Shown here in pieces: positions 33,373-43,100 of a stretch of DNA of 64,000 bases (position 1 is its first letter; each line of letters begins with the position of its first letter). Source of the DNA: Chryseobacterium lathyri (GTDB lineage Bacteria > Bacteroidota > Bacteroidia > Flavobacteriales > Weeksellaceae); contig NZ_JAUSSF010000003.1 in assembly GCF_030812195.1 (NCBI RefSeq), positions 620,001 through 684,000 on the forward strand. Reading direction: 5' to 3'. The translations under genes were made by a program, and so were the position numbers. The notes under the pieces are model-generated. The model saw only the letters and a list, made by a program, of their open reading frames with translations, did not search any database and had not been told where the DNA came from.

Positions 33373-33912
33373 ATGAAAAAGAATATCATTTATCTTGTCC
33401 TTATCATCATTATCGGTGTAATAGCTTTTGTTCCGGGAGTAAAAGAATACCTGAAAGACCAATTCTTCCCGATTGCAACAATTGAAAATGCCGTACATGT
33501 AAGTGAAGAAGATTATGACATTGAGCTGAAAGGAATCAATGTACCAAGTACCAATCTTAAAACCTTTAAGAATAAACCTGTTTTTCTTAATTTCTGGGGA
33601 ACCTGGTGCCCGCCGTGCAGAAAAGAATGGCCCAGCATTCAAAAATTATATGATTCCAGAAAAGGAAATGTAGACTTTGTTCTTATTGCCATGAACGACA
33701 AGGAAGAGGATGTAAAAAAGTTTCTAAAAGAAAATAATTATTCAGTTCCTGTCTATATCGCGCAAAGTCCTATTTCCGAAAAAATTCTTCCTAAAGTATT
33801 CCCTACCACTTTTCTTATTGATCAACACGGAAGAATCATTATTAAAGAAGATGCTTCCAGAGATTGGAACACTGAAACTGTGCATCAGTTTATTGATAAT
33901 ATTATTAAGTAA
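33373..33912 (+). CDS. TlpA-like membrane-anchored thiol-disulfide oxidoreductase
   Basis: A 179-residue protein. The N-terminal helix NIIYLVLIIIIGVIAFVPGV anchors or exports it. A thioredoxin domain follows with NFWGTWCPPCRKEWPSIQK (CPPC active site) and the cis-Pro region VFPTTFLIDQHGRII. It should act in the periplasm in reduction or cytochrome/redox maintenance. It lies 46 bp after the other thioredoxin-fold gene. Confidence 0.93.
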   Translation: MKKNIIYLVLIIIIGVIAFVPGVKEYLKDQFFPIATIENAVHVSEEDYDIELKGINVPSTNLKTFKNKPVFLNFWGTWCPPCRKEWPSIQKLYDSRKGNVDFVLIAMNDKEEDVKKFLKENNYSVPVYIAQSPISEKILPKVFPTTFLIDQHGRIIIKEDASRDWNTETVHQFIDNIIK

Positions 33913-33996
33913 TTATTTTAACTAAATTTTATAATTTATTGGTATAGAATTTGCGAAATTTACTATGTTGAAAAATTTATTAAAACTAAACACAAA

Positions 33997-34338
33997 ATGA
34001 AATATTCAAAATTGAATCTTGCAAAAGAAGCGATAAGCCATAAAGGCTTTGTCAAAAAAATTCCTGACATTTTCAGAATGGTTAAATTATGGAGAAAAGG
34101 AGAATATCCGATGAAATCCATTGATATTATCTTACCACTTTTGGGGCTTTTATATGTAATTTCTCCTATTGACATACTTCCTGAATTTGCCGTACCTATT
34201 TTAGGTGTTATGGATGACCTGGCAGTATTGTCATTGACAATTCCAAAACTTATCAAAGAAGTGGATAAATTTTTGCTGTGGGAAGCTGAACAAAGACTGA
34301 ACGGCACTAAAGTTATCGATGCAGAAATTATAAAATAA
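33997..34338 (+). CDS. YkvA family (DUF1232) membrane protein
   Basis: A 113-residue protein. The DUF1232 core is YPMKSIDIILPLLGLLYVIS, then PIDILPEFAVPILGVMDDLA; the PIDxxPE motif is diagnostic. It holds one or two short membrane segments. The cellular role is unknown. A strong terminator follows the gene. Confidence 0.92.
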   Translation: MKYSKLNLAKEAISHKGFVKKIPDIFRMVKLWRKGEYPMKSIDIILPLLGLLYVISPIDILPEFAVPILGVMDDLAVLSLTIPKLIKEVDKFLLWEAEQRLNGTKVIDAEIIK

Positions 34339-34363
34339 TAATTTACAAGAAATATTCTTTAAG

Positions 34364-34395
34364 CCATCCTGAAACATTTCAGGGTGGTTTTTTTT
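34364..34395 (+). terminator. Intrinsic terminator after the ykvA-like gene
   Basis: CCATCCTGAA pairs with TTCAGGGTGG (one G-U) around ACAT, followed by eight T. Confidence 0.88.
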
Positions 34396-34463
34396 GACAA
34401 ATAGCTGATAAATTTTTAAGCCTTGTTTCAAATCATTAAATTTGCAGTATCTAATAAAAAATA

Positions 34464-35843
34464 ATGGAAAGTAAAAAAGAATTTTTCTTAGAGTGTTACA
34501 AGCTGGGCATCATCAAATTCGGAAGGTTCACCTTAAAAAGCGGCATTGAAAGTCCGTTCTACGTAGACCTGAGACCATTGGCCTCAGACCCGAAAATCTT
34601 AAAAAATCTGGCTAATTATTTATTGGAAATGCTTCCACTGGATAATTTTGATTTAATCTGCGGAGTGCCTTATGCAGCGCTTCCGATGGCTACTGCGATG
34701 TCTTTGGAAAGTTATATTCCATTAATTATTAAAAGAAAAGAAGCCAAAAGCTATGGAACTAAAAAGCTGATCGAAGGAATTTACCAGAAAGGCCAGAACT
34801 GTCTTTTGGTAGAAGATGTGATCACTTCCGGAAAATCTCTTGTAGAAACCATTGCAGAGGTAGAGCAGGAAGATCTTAAAGTAGCCGATATCGTTGTGGT
34901 CCTTGACAGAGAGCAAGGTGGAAAACAGCTTTTGGAAAGTAAAGGCTACAGAGTTCATACCCTTTTCAATATTTCAGAGGTTTGTACTATTCTTCAGGAA
35001 AATGGAGAACTGTCTGATGAAGAGGTAAAAAGAATCCAGGATTTCCTTCAGGGGAACCATATTCAGTTTGAAGAAAAGACTAGAAGTTCTTACGAGCAGA
35101 AATTAGAGCATGCTCAGCATTCGGTTTCTAAGAAACTGCTGGAAACCGCTTTGGCGAAAAAATCAAACCTGATTGCATCTGCTGACGTTACCACAACACA
35201 GGAACTGCTTGATCTTGCTGAAAAAGTAGGGCCTCATATTATTGCATTAAAAACGCATATCGATATCATTTCAGATTTTGAATATGAAAAAACGATTGTT
35301 CCGTTAAAACTTTTGGCTGAAAAGCATCAGTTTTTATTGATGGAGGACAGAAAGTTTGCAGATATTGGCAATACACAGGAACTGCAGTTCACCAGCGGTG
35401 TATTTAAAATTACAGACTGGGCAGATTTCATTACTTCACAGGTAATCGGTGGATTTGAATCTCTGGACTGCTTCAAAAATGTGGGCGTTGTCGCTATTGT
35501 AGGAATGTCTTCCAAGGGAGCTCTGACTACAACGAGCTACCGTGAAGAGGCTCTGAAAGTAGCCCTATCACATCCAAATGTGATTGGAGGGGTATCACAG
35601 AACCAGATTCCTGAAGAGCTATTGCTTTTCACTCCAGGCGTTAATCTTGCAGATTCAGGGGACGGAAAAGGACAGCAGTACAATACTCCCGAACATGTTT
35701 TTAAAATGCTTCACTCCGACTTCATCATCGTAGGTAGAGGAATTTATAAATCTGAAGATCCTGAAACCGCTGCTATTACTTATAAAAATGAGGGCTGGAA
35801 TGCGTATGTTAATTCTTTGCAAAAAAACGTAGTTCAGGACTAA
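34464..35843 (+). CDS. UMP synthase: orotate phosphoribosyltransferase fused to OMP decarboxylase
   Basis: A 459-residue bifunctional enzyme for the last two steps of UMP synthesis. Residues 1-195 are OPRTase (KFGRFTLKSGIESPFYVDLR, PRPP loop LLVEDVITSGKS). Residues about 225-455 are orotidine-5'-phosphate decarboxylase, with the catalytic block EDRKFADIGNT near residue 293, then LLFTPGVNLADSGDGKGQQY and DFIIVGRGIYKS. The order OPRT-ODC and the EDRKFADIGNT type are those of eukaryotic UMPS, whereas many bacteria have separate pyrE and pyrF. A -7 element TAAATTTG (34437-34444) precedes it. Confidence 0.95.
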   Translation: MESKKEFFLECYKLGIIKFGRFTLKSGIESPFYVDLRPLASDPKILKNLANYLLEMLPLDNFDLICGVPYAALPMATAMSLESYIPLIIKRKEAKSYGTKKLIEGIYQKGQNCLLVEDVITSGKSLVETIAEVEQEDLKVADIVVVLDREQGGKQLLESKGYRVHTLFNISEVCTILQENGELSDEEVKRIQDFLQGNHIQFEEKTRSSYEQKLEHAQHSVSKKLLETALAKKSNLIASADVTTTQELLDLAEKVGPHIIALKTHIDIISDFEYEKTIVPLKLLAEKHQFLLMEDRKFADIGNTQELQFTSGVFKITDWADFITSQVIGGFESLDCFKNVGVVAIVGMSSKGALTTTSYREEALKVALSHPNVIGGVSQNQIPEELLLFTPGVNLADSGDGKGQQYNTPEHVFKMLHSDFIIVGRGIYKSEDPETAAITYKNEGWNAYVNSLQKNVVQD

Positions 35844-35872
35844 AATCCTGCTGGATATTTTCAAAATAAGTT

Positions 35873-35880
35873 TATATTTG
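35873..35880 (+). promoter_or_regulatory. -7 element of the M1-like/barrel gene
   Basis: TATATTTG, a perfect TAnnTTTG, lies 17 bp before the TTG start of the 940-residue protein. Confidence 0.5.
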
Positions 35881-35897
35881 GGCTTTATCACAGGATT

Positions 35898-38720
35898 TTG
35901 AAAAAGATTACGACTTGTCTTGTTTTGTTTTGGGGAATTGTACAGGTTTCTGGGCAAAAAGACAGTATATACATTGAAGCTAAATTATCTACCGACAGAA
36001 AGACACTAGAGGTTAATCAGGAAATTGTGTATTACAATCATTCCGATAAAGACCTACAGTCTGTAAAACTCCTCAACTGGGTTTCTGCTTATAACAAAAA
36101 AGGGACATCCCTTGTCTACAGAAAACTGGAAGACCGGAGTAGCGATCTGCATTTTGCAAAACCCGATCAGCTGGGTAAACTGCTGGATTTGCAGATTAAA
36201 AATTCAGAACAGCAACCTGTTTCGGTGAATTCCACAGCGGATGAGAATCTTTTTCTTCCTTTAACAGAGGCCTTAAAGCCTGGTGAAAGCATCAAATTAC
36301 AGCTTCAGTATAAAATGCATCTCCCCGACAAGAAATTTACGGGTTATGGCACATCTGATAAAATCACTGCATTAAAATATTTCTTTATTGTTCCGGATCA
36401 TTTTGATCCGGACAATATTTCCAAAAGAAACTATCACGATATTGAGGAATCGGTAAGTTTCAATACTTTCTGGACTGTCAATTTTGATCTTCCCCCTGAC
36501 AGTTTCATCGAAAGTAATCTACCACAGATTCAGATGAATGCATTTAAGGGTTACCTTGATTCTGATCCTGAATTTGTGATCTCACAGAACGGACTTCCTT
36601 CTATAAAAGTAAGTGTGGATGGGGCTGATACTGAGGTTAAATTCGGGTATAATCTGAAACCGGAAGAAAAACAGAATCTTGAATTTTACCTGCCTTTGCA
36701 TTTGAAGTTCATTAAAGAAAAAATAGGTTTTCTTCCAAAAAATCTCTTTATTTCAGAAAAATTCAAATCTTCAGAAGATTTTTTCGGGAGTAATGATATC
36801 TCTTTCTGGAAATTCAGATTTCAGCTGTTCACTGACTCCGAAAAAACAGATCTCGATTATTTCGGAATCATCGCAAAAAAAATACTTGATGAAAGCATTA
36901 TTGCGGATAAACAGAAAAACCATTGGTTTAAAAACGGTCTAAAATCATATCTGGAAATCCAGTATCTTCAAAAGTTTTACAAAGAAACCAAATTATTGGG
37001 TACTTTACCAGAGACACGTATTTTTGGAGTAAAACCATTAAAACTCTTCCACGCCTCTAAAGTAAAATTGATCGACCGCTATGGACTGGCCTACCAATAT
37101 ATCATGTCTCAGAATCTAGACCAGAAAATCAGCGAGAATTTTACGGTTTTGAGTAACTTTAATGATATGGCGGTCAGCAGTTTTGAAACAGGAAGTCTTT
37201 TTAATTATACTGCTGAAAAAATGGGTTATGAGCAGTTCAATAGTATTCTGAAAGAATATATTTCCAAAAATACAGATAAGAAAATTGAGCCGGAGGAATT
37301 TCTTAAAGAGCTGGCTGAAAAAGACAAAACATCAGGTTATCTCAGTAATTTTTTAAAACAAAAGAACAGGGCTAACTTCAGACTGAAAAATATCAAGAAG
37401 GAGGACAATTATCTGAATATTAAAATTGGTAAAAATATGGATCCTCCTATTCCTGTACGGCTTGAAACCCAAACTAGCGAAGGTGAGGTAAAATCGTATT
37501 GGATAGACACGAAAGAAAACGAAAGAATCACCAATTTCGCACTTCCTGCTTCAGAAGATATTCACAAAGTAACTCTAAACTCGGATTATATTTTTCCGGA
37601 ATCCAAATACCGAGACAATTTTCTATATGCAAAAGGTATATTTTCGAATACAAAAAAAATAAAGTTTAAACTTATCAAGGATATTCCCAATCCTGAATAC
37701 AACGAAATATACATAAGCCCAAGAGTACGTTTTAATAATACGTATGATAAATTCCTTTTGGGTGTTAACTTAAAAAACCAGTCTTTCTTCGATCAGAAGT
37801 TCCTGTATTCATTTACGCCTACTTACAGTACCGGAACCGGAAAGCTGACCGGATCAGGCGCTATCTCCTACTCTTTCCTTCCGGCTGAAAGTATTTTCAG
37901 AAGTATTACTTTTGGGGTATCAGGTTCTTACTTCCATTATGATTATGGACTGGCTTACAGGAAAGGCTCAATATTTTCCAATTTCAATTTCAGGAAAAAT
38001 CCACGAAGTACAGTAAGCAGAAGCTTAGGATTTTCCTACAATTATTTAGAGAGAGATCTTAGTCCCAAAATGATCGCCAGCAAAGATTATGATAAGTATA
38101 ATCTTTGGAGCGCAGGCTATGGATATAGTGACAGCCAGATGATCCATGAAAAAAGTTTAAGCTTAAGTACCCAAGGCATGGAAGACTTCAATAAAATAAC
38201 AGCTGAAGGATTTTACAGGTGGGAATTTGCTCCAAAGCAAAAGTTAAGCGTCAGGTTATTTGCCGGTTATTTTATAAGAAATGAGACCCGGAATAATACG
38301 TTTAACTACGGAATTTCAAGGGTATCCAACTACTCTTTCTCTTATAATCTGTTAGGAGAAAGTGCTAACAGCGGTCTTCTGTCCCAGCAGTTTATCCTGG
38401 CTGACGGAGGTTTTAAATCTTTTATACCGGGATCTGTTAATCAATGGATTACTTCTTTTAATGTAGATTCAAGCGTATGGAAAATCTTTCATGTATATGC
38501 AGATGCAGGGATCTACAAAAATAAAAACCGCCCTGCAGAGTTTATCTGGGACAGTGGTATTAAAGTAAGACTTATCCCTGATTTCCTTGAAATTTACTTT
38601 CCTATCCAGTCATCACTAGGTTTTGAACCTTCTTTCAAGGATTATGCAAAACGTATAAGATATACCTTGGTTCTTAATCTTGGCGCCGTTATCAATGCTG
38701 CGAGAAGAGGCTGGTACTAA
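35898..38720 (+). CDS. M1-peptidase-like domain fused to outer-membrane beta-barrel
   Basis: A 940-residue exported protein. The start is a TTG at 35898, which directly opens a signal peptide (KKITTCLVLFWGIVQVSGQ); no earlier ATG exists in frame. Residues 20-480 resemble the M1 aminopeptidase scaffold: an N-terminal beta domain with DEN, YFFIVPDHFDPDN and SVSFNTFWTVNFDLP, then NHWFKNGLKSYLEIQYLQKF in the place of the M1 helix after the zinc site. No HExxH is present, so zinc peptidase activity is unlikely. From about residue 590 the protein is a series of amphipathic strands ending in a C-terminal aromatic, as in outer-membrane barrels. Role unknown. Confidence 0.78.
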   Translation: MKKITTCLVLFWGIVQVSGQKDSIYIEAKLSTDRKTLEVNQEIVYYNHSDKDLQSVKLLNWVSAYNKKGTSLVYRKLEDRSSDLHFAKPDQLGKLLDLQIKNSEQQPVSVNSTADENLFLPLTEALKPGESIKLQLQYKMHLPDKKFTGYGTSDKITALKYFFIVPDHFDPDNISKRNYHDIEESVSFNTFWTVNFDLPPDSFIESNLPQIQMNAFKGYLDSDPEFVISQNGLPSIKVSVDGADTEVKFGYNLKPEEKQNLEFYLPLHLKFIKEKIGFLPKNLFISEKFKSSEDFFGSNDISFWKFRFQLFTDSEKTDLDYFGIIAKKILDESIIADKQKNHWFKNGLKSYLEIQYLQKFYKETKLLGTLPETRIFGVKPLKLFHASKVKLIDRYGLAYQYIMSQNLDQKISENFTVLSNFNDMAVSSFETGSLFNYTAEKMGYEQFNSILKEYISKNTDKKIEPEEFLKELAEKDKTSGYLSNFLKQKNRANFRLKNIKKEDNYLNIKIGKNMDPPIPVRLETQTSEGEVKSYWIDTKENERITNFALPASEDIHKVTLNSDYIFPESKYRDNFLYAKGIFSNTKKIKFKLIKDIPNPEYNEIYISPRVRFNNTYDKFLLGVNLKNQSFFDQKFLYSFTPTYSTGTGKLTGSGAISYSFLPAESIFRSITFGVSGSYFHYDYGLAYRKGSIFSNFNFRKNPRSTVSRSLGFSYNYLERDLSPKMIASKDYDKYNLWSAGYGYSDSQMIHEKSLSLSTQGMEDFNKITAEGFYRWEFAPKQKLSVRLFAGYFIRNETRNNTFNYGISRVSNYSFSYNLLGESANSGLLSQQFILADGGFKSFIPGSVNQWITSFNVDSSVWKIFHVYADAGIYKNKNRPAEFIWDSGIKVRLIPDFLEIYFPIQSSLGFEPSFKDYAKRIRYTLVLNLGAVINAARRGWY

Positions 38721-38727
38721 ACTAAAA

Positions 38728-38755
38728 AAGCAACTGTAAAACAGCTGCTTCTTTT
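38728..38755 (+). terminator. Terminator after the M1-like/barrel gene
   Basis: AAGCA-A-CTGT pairs with ACAG-C-TGCTT (one mismatch) around AAA, followed by CTTTT. It lies 8 bp after the stop codon. Confidence 0.75.
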
Positions 38756-38950
38756 AACATGTTATATTGAAAACTAACTTTTGCTTTTTGACTTAAACCT
38801 TGTTCAGTACAAAGTATTTCTTAAATGAATATTCTCTTTCTTTCTATTCAATATACATCAAATACAATACCACAAAAATTAAAATATTCAAAAAAATATA
38901 CAACATCCCATCTTTAAACATTAAATAAAATTCCAGACCAACTATAATTA

Positions 38951-38989
38951 TAAAAAAGCTCCGGCCATTTCTACGAAATGGCCGGAGCT
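38951..38989 (-). terminator. Strong minus-strand terminator of the T9SS cargo gene
   Basis: A perfect 14-bp GC-rich stem (AGCTCCGGCCATTT with its complement) around CTACG is followed on the minus strand by TTTTTT. It lies 23 bp beyond the stop. Confidence 0.92.
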
Positions 38990-39011
38990 CATATTAATAA
39001 AGAAACTAAAA

Positions 39012-39779
39012 TTAGTCTTTTAAAATCTTCTGAGATACAGGTTCATTATTTACAGTTCCTGTAACAATATAGCTTCCTTTTGCTAGCCCATCAACATTCA
39101 CAGTTTCATTTTCTTTTACAGAAAGAGATTTTACAACTTGTCCGAACATATTAAAGATTTTTACATCTTTACAATTTTTCGCAAAATTAATCTCTGATTT
39201 AACAAAGGTATTTTTAACTAAGCTATATTTTGATGCTGAGAAATCAATTGTAGATAAAGATCCGTTTTGGATTAAAGAAAACTCATCAAAACTAGCAGTA
39301 GAATTATTATAAGCACGTACTTGCAATTGGAACTGTGCTGCAGATACCGGAGAAGTAAAAGTTACAGTTTTTTGAGTCCAAACACTTACTTTAGCCAAAT
39401 AACTATTATTATTTCTCAATGGATCTGTTGATGCATCACTTGTCAAATAGACAGGTGCAGCAGAAGAATCTAAAAAGCAAGACCAAATTCTAGCTCCATT
39501 CCCACTACCAGACGACTTATACCAAAAGCTAACTACATATTGAGTATTGGCACTGATAGGGATGTTTTGATAAAAGCCATTTGTTGCAGTTGCTACATAT
39601 TTAGCATAATTTACTCCTTGGTATGGAGTATCCGTTTCAACAGTAGGTAATGTATAAGATGTTCCTGTACCAGCTGTCCAGCTGCTAAGCCCACTTTCAA
39701 AGCTTGGGTTTTGAACTAAGTTCTGAGAAAATCCGAAAACACATGAAGTGATTCCCAAAATAGTAAAGATTTTTTTCAT
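39012..39779 (-). CDS. Secreted protein with carbohydrate-binding-like domain and T9SS sorting signal
   Basis: A 255-residue cargo protein. A signal peptide (KKIFTILGITSCVFGFSQ) is followed by a jelly-roll domain that resembles CBM4/9 modules: NLVQNPSFESGLSSWTAGTG, YVVSFWYKSS and FQLQVRAYNNSTASFDEF. The last 75 residues are a type A T9SS C-terminal domain, with VKIFNMFGQVVKSLSV, GLAKGSYIVTGTVN and the terminal Lys. It should be exported through the type IX system and attached to or released from the cell surface, where it may bind a polysaccharide. It is a single-gene unit with a strong terminator. Confidence 0.9.
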   Translation of the reverse strand: MKKIFTILGITSCVFGFSQNLVQNPSFESGLSSWTAGTGTSYTLPTVETDTPYQGVNYAKYVATATNGFYQNIPISANTQYVVSFWYKSSGSGNGARIWSCFLDSSAAPVYLTSDASTDPLRNNNSYLAKVSVWTQKTVTFTSPVSAAQFQLQVRAYNNSTASFDEFSLIQNGSLSTIDFSASKYSLVKNTFVKSEINFAKNCKDVKIFNMFGQVVKSLSVKENETVNVDGLAKGSYIVTGTVNNEPVSQKILKD

Positions 39780-40135
39780 TATAAAAAGTTTTTAATTTAT
39801 TGGATAAAAATACAAAAAACCGACACTATATTAAAGTGGTGGCACATAATTAACAATTAATTAAAGTTACTTTTTAACAACCTTCCTGGAAACCGCACCA
39901 CCATTAATATTTCCTATTGTAAAATAAATCTCTCCTTAAAGACTTATTATATTTGAAATTCCGTAATTATATAAGTTTAACTAACGAATGAAATTTTATT
40001 TAACTAATAATATACATGATAAAATCATGTGTAATTTTCAGGGATTTACAATAATTGGATTAAATTTCTGTTAATAATGCTAAACTCCTTTCCATTAACA
40101 TTTTTTAGCTATTTTTACGAATTATTTTTAAACAC
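39780..40135. other. Intergenic region between divergent exported-protein genes
   Basis: 356 bp with no gene. It holds a perfect plus-strand -7 element TATATTTG at 39948-39955, far from the next start, and a 17-bp palindrome ACATGAT-AAA-ATCATGT at 40014-40030 that could be an operator. The rest is plain AT-rich DNA. Confidence 0.5.
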
Positions 40136-43100
40136 TTGCGTAATCTTTTTCTTTTGATCGGTTTGTTTTTCATGGGCATATTTTCGGCCCATGCGCAAAT
40201 ATTTTCGTGGAAAAATCCAAACATTCCGGAAGACAGTATTAAGAAAGACAGCATCCTTGCAGCCCGTTTTGAACAGGATATTTTTGCAAAAGACACCTTG
40301 GATTTTGTAAAAACCAACAACAAAATAATCGTAGATGAAGCGGTACTTGTCAAAAACGACAAAAAAAGATTTTTAGGAGAACTGAACTCTAAAGGTTCTA
40401 TCATTCGTGGAATCACATTCGGTAATAATCAGGGGCAGTCTGTACAGAGTTCCATGGATCTTCAGATTTCCGGAAGACTTTCGAAGGACGTGACTATTTT
40501 AGCAAGTATTTCGGATCACAATCTTCCTATTCAGGCTGATGGCTACACACAAACCCTGGAGGAGTTTGACAAAATCTATATGCAGCTGAATATTAAGGAT
40601 AAATCGATCCTCAGAGCTGGGCATCTTGATCTCGTAGAATCCAAAAATTATTTTGCGAAATTCCAAAGACGAAGCATGGGGCTTGAGTTTCAGACTGAAT
40701 TCGGAAAGGATAACAAAACTTTTGTTGATGTTTCTATGGGCGTTGCCCGAAGTGAATTTCACAGGGTCCGTTTTCAGGGAGTGGAAGGTAACCAGGGTCC
40801 TTACCGTTTAACCGGGAAAAATGGCGAACAGTTCATTACCCTTATTTCAGGCTCTGAGCAGGTATTTATTGATGGTATTTTAATGAAACGCGGTGAAAAC
40901 CAGGATTACGTCATTAATTATAATACCGGAGAGGTAACATTTACCAGTTTCCGTCCGATTTTCCAGCAGAATTTTATTACAATTTCATATAACTATACGA
41001 ACAGGAATTACTCCCGATATTTATTTACCGGAAAATTAGAGCATCAGAGAGAAAAGTTTAAAGTAGGACTGAACTGGTTCATGGAAAACGACAACAAAAA
41101 CGCTCCACTTTCTTTAAACCTCTCAAAAGAAGATGAACAGATCCTTGCCGATGCTGGTAATGATCCCAATCTGATGTATGCGCCTTCAGGAGTGGTTACT
41201 CCATATGATGTCAATAAAATCCTGTACCGCTTAAACCCAGCCGGAAATTTCTACGAATTTTCGACGGATCAGAATGAAACACTTTATCAGGTTTCTTTTA
41301 CTTATTTTGGCATTAATCAAGGGGATTACAAAATTACGCAGACAACTAATAACGGACGTGTTTTTGAATATGTCGGGAATAATGTGGGAGATTACAGAGC
41401 GGTAAGAAAGCTTCCTTCCCCTCAGAAATCGCAGGTTTATTCGGTAAATTCCGAATATCTTTTAAAAGAGGGAAAAATAGGGGCAGATTTCTCACTGAGC
41501 AATTACGACCTGAATTTATTTTCTTCAAAAGATGCCGCTCAAAACATTGGATATGCATGGCGTATTTTCGGAAATAAAAGTTTTACAAAAAACAACTGGA
41601 AAGGAACTCCAAGTTTTGAATATCAATATATAGACAAGCAGTTCCATATTTTAGACCGTATCAATGATGTAGAATTCTCGAGAGATTTTAACCTGGTACA
41701 GGAGTTCAGCCAGAGAACTCAAAACAGATTCATATTCAGCTTTTTAAATAAATGGAATAATAAATCCACTCTGAATTACCGCATGAACTACCTGGATGAA
41801 CAGGATACCTACAAAGGGATAAAAAATGATCTTGATCTTAGCTGGATCACCGGAAAGTTCTTTACAAAAGGAAATCTGTCATACCTCAATACCAATGCTA
41901 CACTTCAGGATACCAAATTTATCCGGGGTGGAGTTTCTACTGAATTTACCGGCAAAAAAGGAAGCTGGACTGTCGGAGGAAGCATGGAACATAATGAGAA
42001 GAAGTATAATGATACGCAGCTTATGGATGTGACCAGTTTCAGCTGGAAAGAAATCTTTGTTCAGAAAAAAATCGGCGACAGCACGCGTACAAAGCTTCTT
42101 GCAAAAGTGTACATGAGAGATAATGACTCTGTACGAAACAACAGGCTGGAAAGTATGAATAATATTCTGGGAATTATGGCAGAAAGCCAGCTGATCAAAA
42201 CTGAAAGAACGACTTTAAATGCTTTGATACACTATAGAAAATTCTTCTACCAGAGTGATGAGGCCGACATGACCCGAAATAACGATTTCGTAGTTGGAAA
42301 TATTCTATATAACCAGCAGTTGTTCAGAAACGGGATGCGCCTGCAGGCGTTTTATGAGCTTGGAAACGGGCAGGAAGCACAGAGAGAATTCCAGTATCTT
42401 AAGGTAACAGACGGGCAGGGTGTTTATAAATGGACCGATTATAATGGAGACGGCATCCAGCAGCTCGATGAATTCGAAATTGCAGAATATTCTGACTTAG
42501 CACAGTACATCAGGATTTATACAAATTCTGTTCGCTATATTCCTTCCAATAAAAATAAAATTCAGTTGGCATTATTCGTTAATCCGTCAATTGTTTTCAA
42601 TTCTGAAAACGCATTTTTAAAACGCTGGAATTTTAATGTTTCCTTAAACTCACAAAACTCTTTCTACAAAAAGGACAAGGTTCTGGTACTGAATCCTTTT
42701 GAAAAGAACAGTGATCAGATCTTGAAAAACCAAAATATTTTAGCCTCTGTCCAGTTTAATCCAACTGAGAAATCCGGCTGGAATGGGAACTACCGTTTTA
42801 TCACCAATGATAACCTCATCAATGCCAATTTCAGTAATGAAGAACGTGAGCAGGTTTCTCATTTCATCAATATCGGATATTGGTTTAACAAGGAATTCAG
42901 GGTGGATTGGGAAAATTCGATTCACGATCTTAAAAATTCATCCCAGCTATTTGCCACAAGGGATTACCGTTTAAATAATATTGAAACAAAACCGAAGGCA
43001 ACTTATAAATTTACAGATGCGATCCAGGCGGAACTTTCTTCTGCTTACCGTCAGAAAAAAAGAATAGATGGTGAGGAACTCCTGAAAGCTTTTGATGTAA

